Below, one piece after another: positions 63,304 to 64,000 of a stretch of DNA of 64,000 nt (the stretch's first letter is position 1; the number at the start of each line of letters is the position of its first letter). Both the position numbers and the translations under genes were made by a program. Below the pieces are notes generated by a model, which saw nothing but the letters and a program-made list of their open reading frames with translations, did no database searches and was not told the origin of the DNA. The stretch is from Asterias amurensis (lineage: Eukaryota > Echinodermata > Asteroidea > Forcipulatida > Asteriidae): assembly GCF_032118995.1 (NCBI RefSeq), contig NC_092648.1:18256450-18320449 (forward strand), read 5' to 3'.

Positions 63304-64000
63304 CATCAACAAGAAATAACAGGTAAACGTGGAATGTTTAAAAGACAATATCAATATTAGCTTTTTAAAGACCATAGCGACCAGGAAATGGCTTGTTTCA
63401 TGTCCATTGCATCCCAAATCGAGCTGCAAGATCTGATCTACTTCCCCCTCAGCCAAAAAGCTCATAGTTTTAAAGCTTATGTCCTGAACTAACATTTAAC
63501 AAATGTTTTCCATGATATCTGTGTTTCTAAAAATAAAAAAATAAAAGTTTCCGTTTGATGTTATTTTATGCAACACTTTTACAAGGAAAAATTAGGTTAA
63601 AAATTCAACAGTATGAGCATATTGTCTAGGTGTATGGTATGGTGATGATTATACAGACTTAAAAGGTCTCTGAAGGGTTAGATGCTGATTGACGAAGGCA
63701 GTGTGACGTCAATCCAGCTTAAATTTATGTTTACATAAAGTATGAAAGATGTGGTCTTACTGCTGTGTCACTTTCCTTTTTAAAAGCAATCTGAAAAGTG
63801 TTGAGATTAAATACTAATCTACATGTTGTGTACTGATAAGACACCCCACTCTGAGCAGCGGCCTCTTTACATGACATATAATGTATACATGAGACTGTCT
63901 CAAGCAGGCATGATTTTCTTTCTACTTCCTCGTCTAATTTCTGGTTAGTTTAGCTCTAGGAAAAATGAGAAAAGTTGTAATTAACTAGCCTGAAAAGTCT
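63304..64000. other. Intronic flank to the window end
   Basis: AT-rich sequence without recognisable coding exons. The left terminus of an AGGCATGATTTTC-family MITE starts at about 63902 and is cut by the window edge. Confidence 0.5.

Overview
The window is about 64 kb of AT-rich animal nuclear DNA with long introns, canonical GT-AG splice sites and many short interspersed repeats. I read it as a marine deuterostome invertebrate, most probably an echinoderm such as a sea star. This rests on the histone H3.3 sequence (Glu at position 81, which I recall from sea urchin H3), on gene structures close to vertebrate orthologues, and on repeat families I associate from memory with echinoderm genomes. 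The class is an inference. I see no bacterial, viral or LTR-element sequence, no CRISPR array and no rRNA gene.

Six protein-coding genes alternate in strand. (1) Histone H3.3 (minus, coding 1002-2944, two coding exons). (2) ZFYVE19/ANCHR (plus, 5638-14018, ten coding exons, 385 aa). (3) RAD51 (minus, 16227-21647, nine coding exons, 340 aa). (4) NANP, N-acylneuraminate-9-phosphatase (plus, 23093-24668, two exons, 245 aa). (5) DPP3, dipeptidyl peptidase 3 (minus, 37527-48550, sixteen exons, 786 aa from the first ATG or 727 aa from a better-placed internal ATG). (6) The first coding exon of a large Ser/Pro-rich protein I do not recognise (plus, 60268-62028), whose later exons lie beyond the window. 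I assembled exons by hand, and phases are continuous across every junction of genes 1-5.

The order gives divergent promoter pairs (H3.3/ZFYVE19, RAD51/NANP, DPP3/unknown gene) and convergent ends (ZFYVE19/RAD51, NANP/DPP3). The RAD51/NANP pair is tight, with about 300 bp between presumed starts. RAD51 and ZFYVE19 are also neighbours on human 15q15.1, so this looks like old microsynteny. RAD51 acts in homologous recombination, ANCHR in the abscission checkpoint and H3.3 in chromatin; shared regulation is possible but not shown here.

The non-coding part is dominated by short non-autonomous elements. These include tRNA-derived SINEs, several palindromic MITE families (at least three apparently using TTAA targets), a MITE whose terminal inverted repeats are arrays of a 17-bp unit, and an inverted pair of about 500-bp elements full of short palindromes just upstream of DPP3. 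The most unusual item is a SINE-like element at 62945-63300. It carries an identical block of about 100 bp at each end, a target-site duplication, and two back-to-back tRNA-like promoter halves. A diverged relative at 8821-9119 keeps the same order of parts. I found no convincing new multi-gene system. The novelty here lies in these mobile elements, in the DPP3 N-terminus and in the unrecognised gene.
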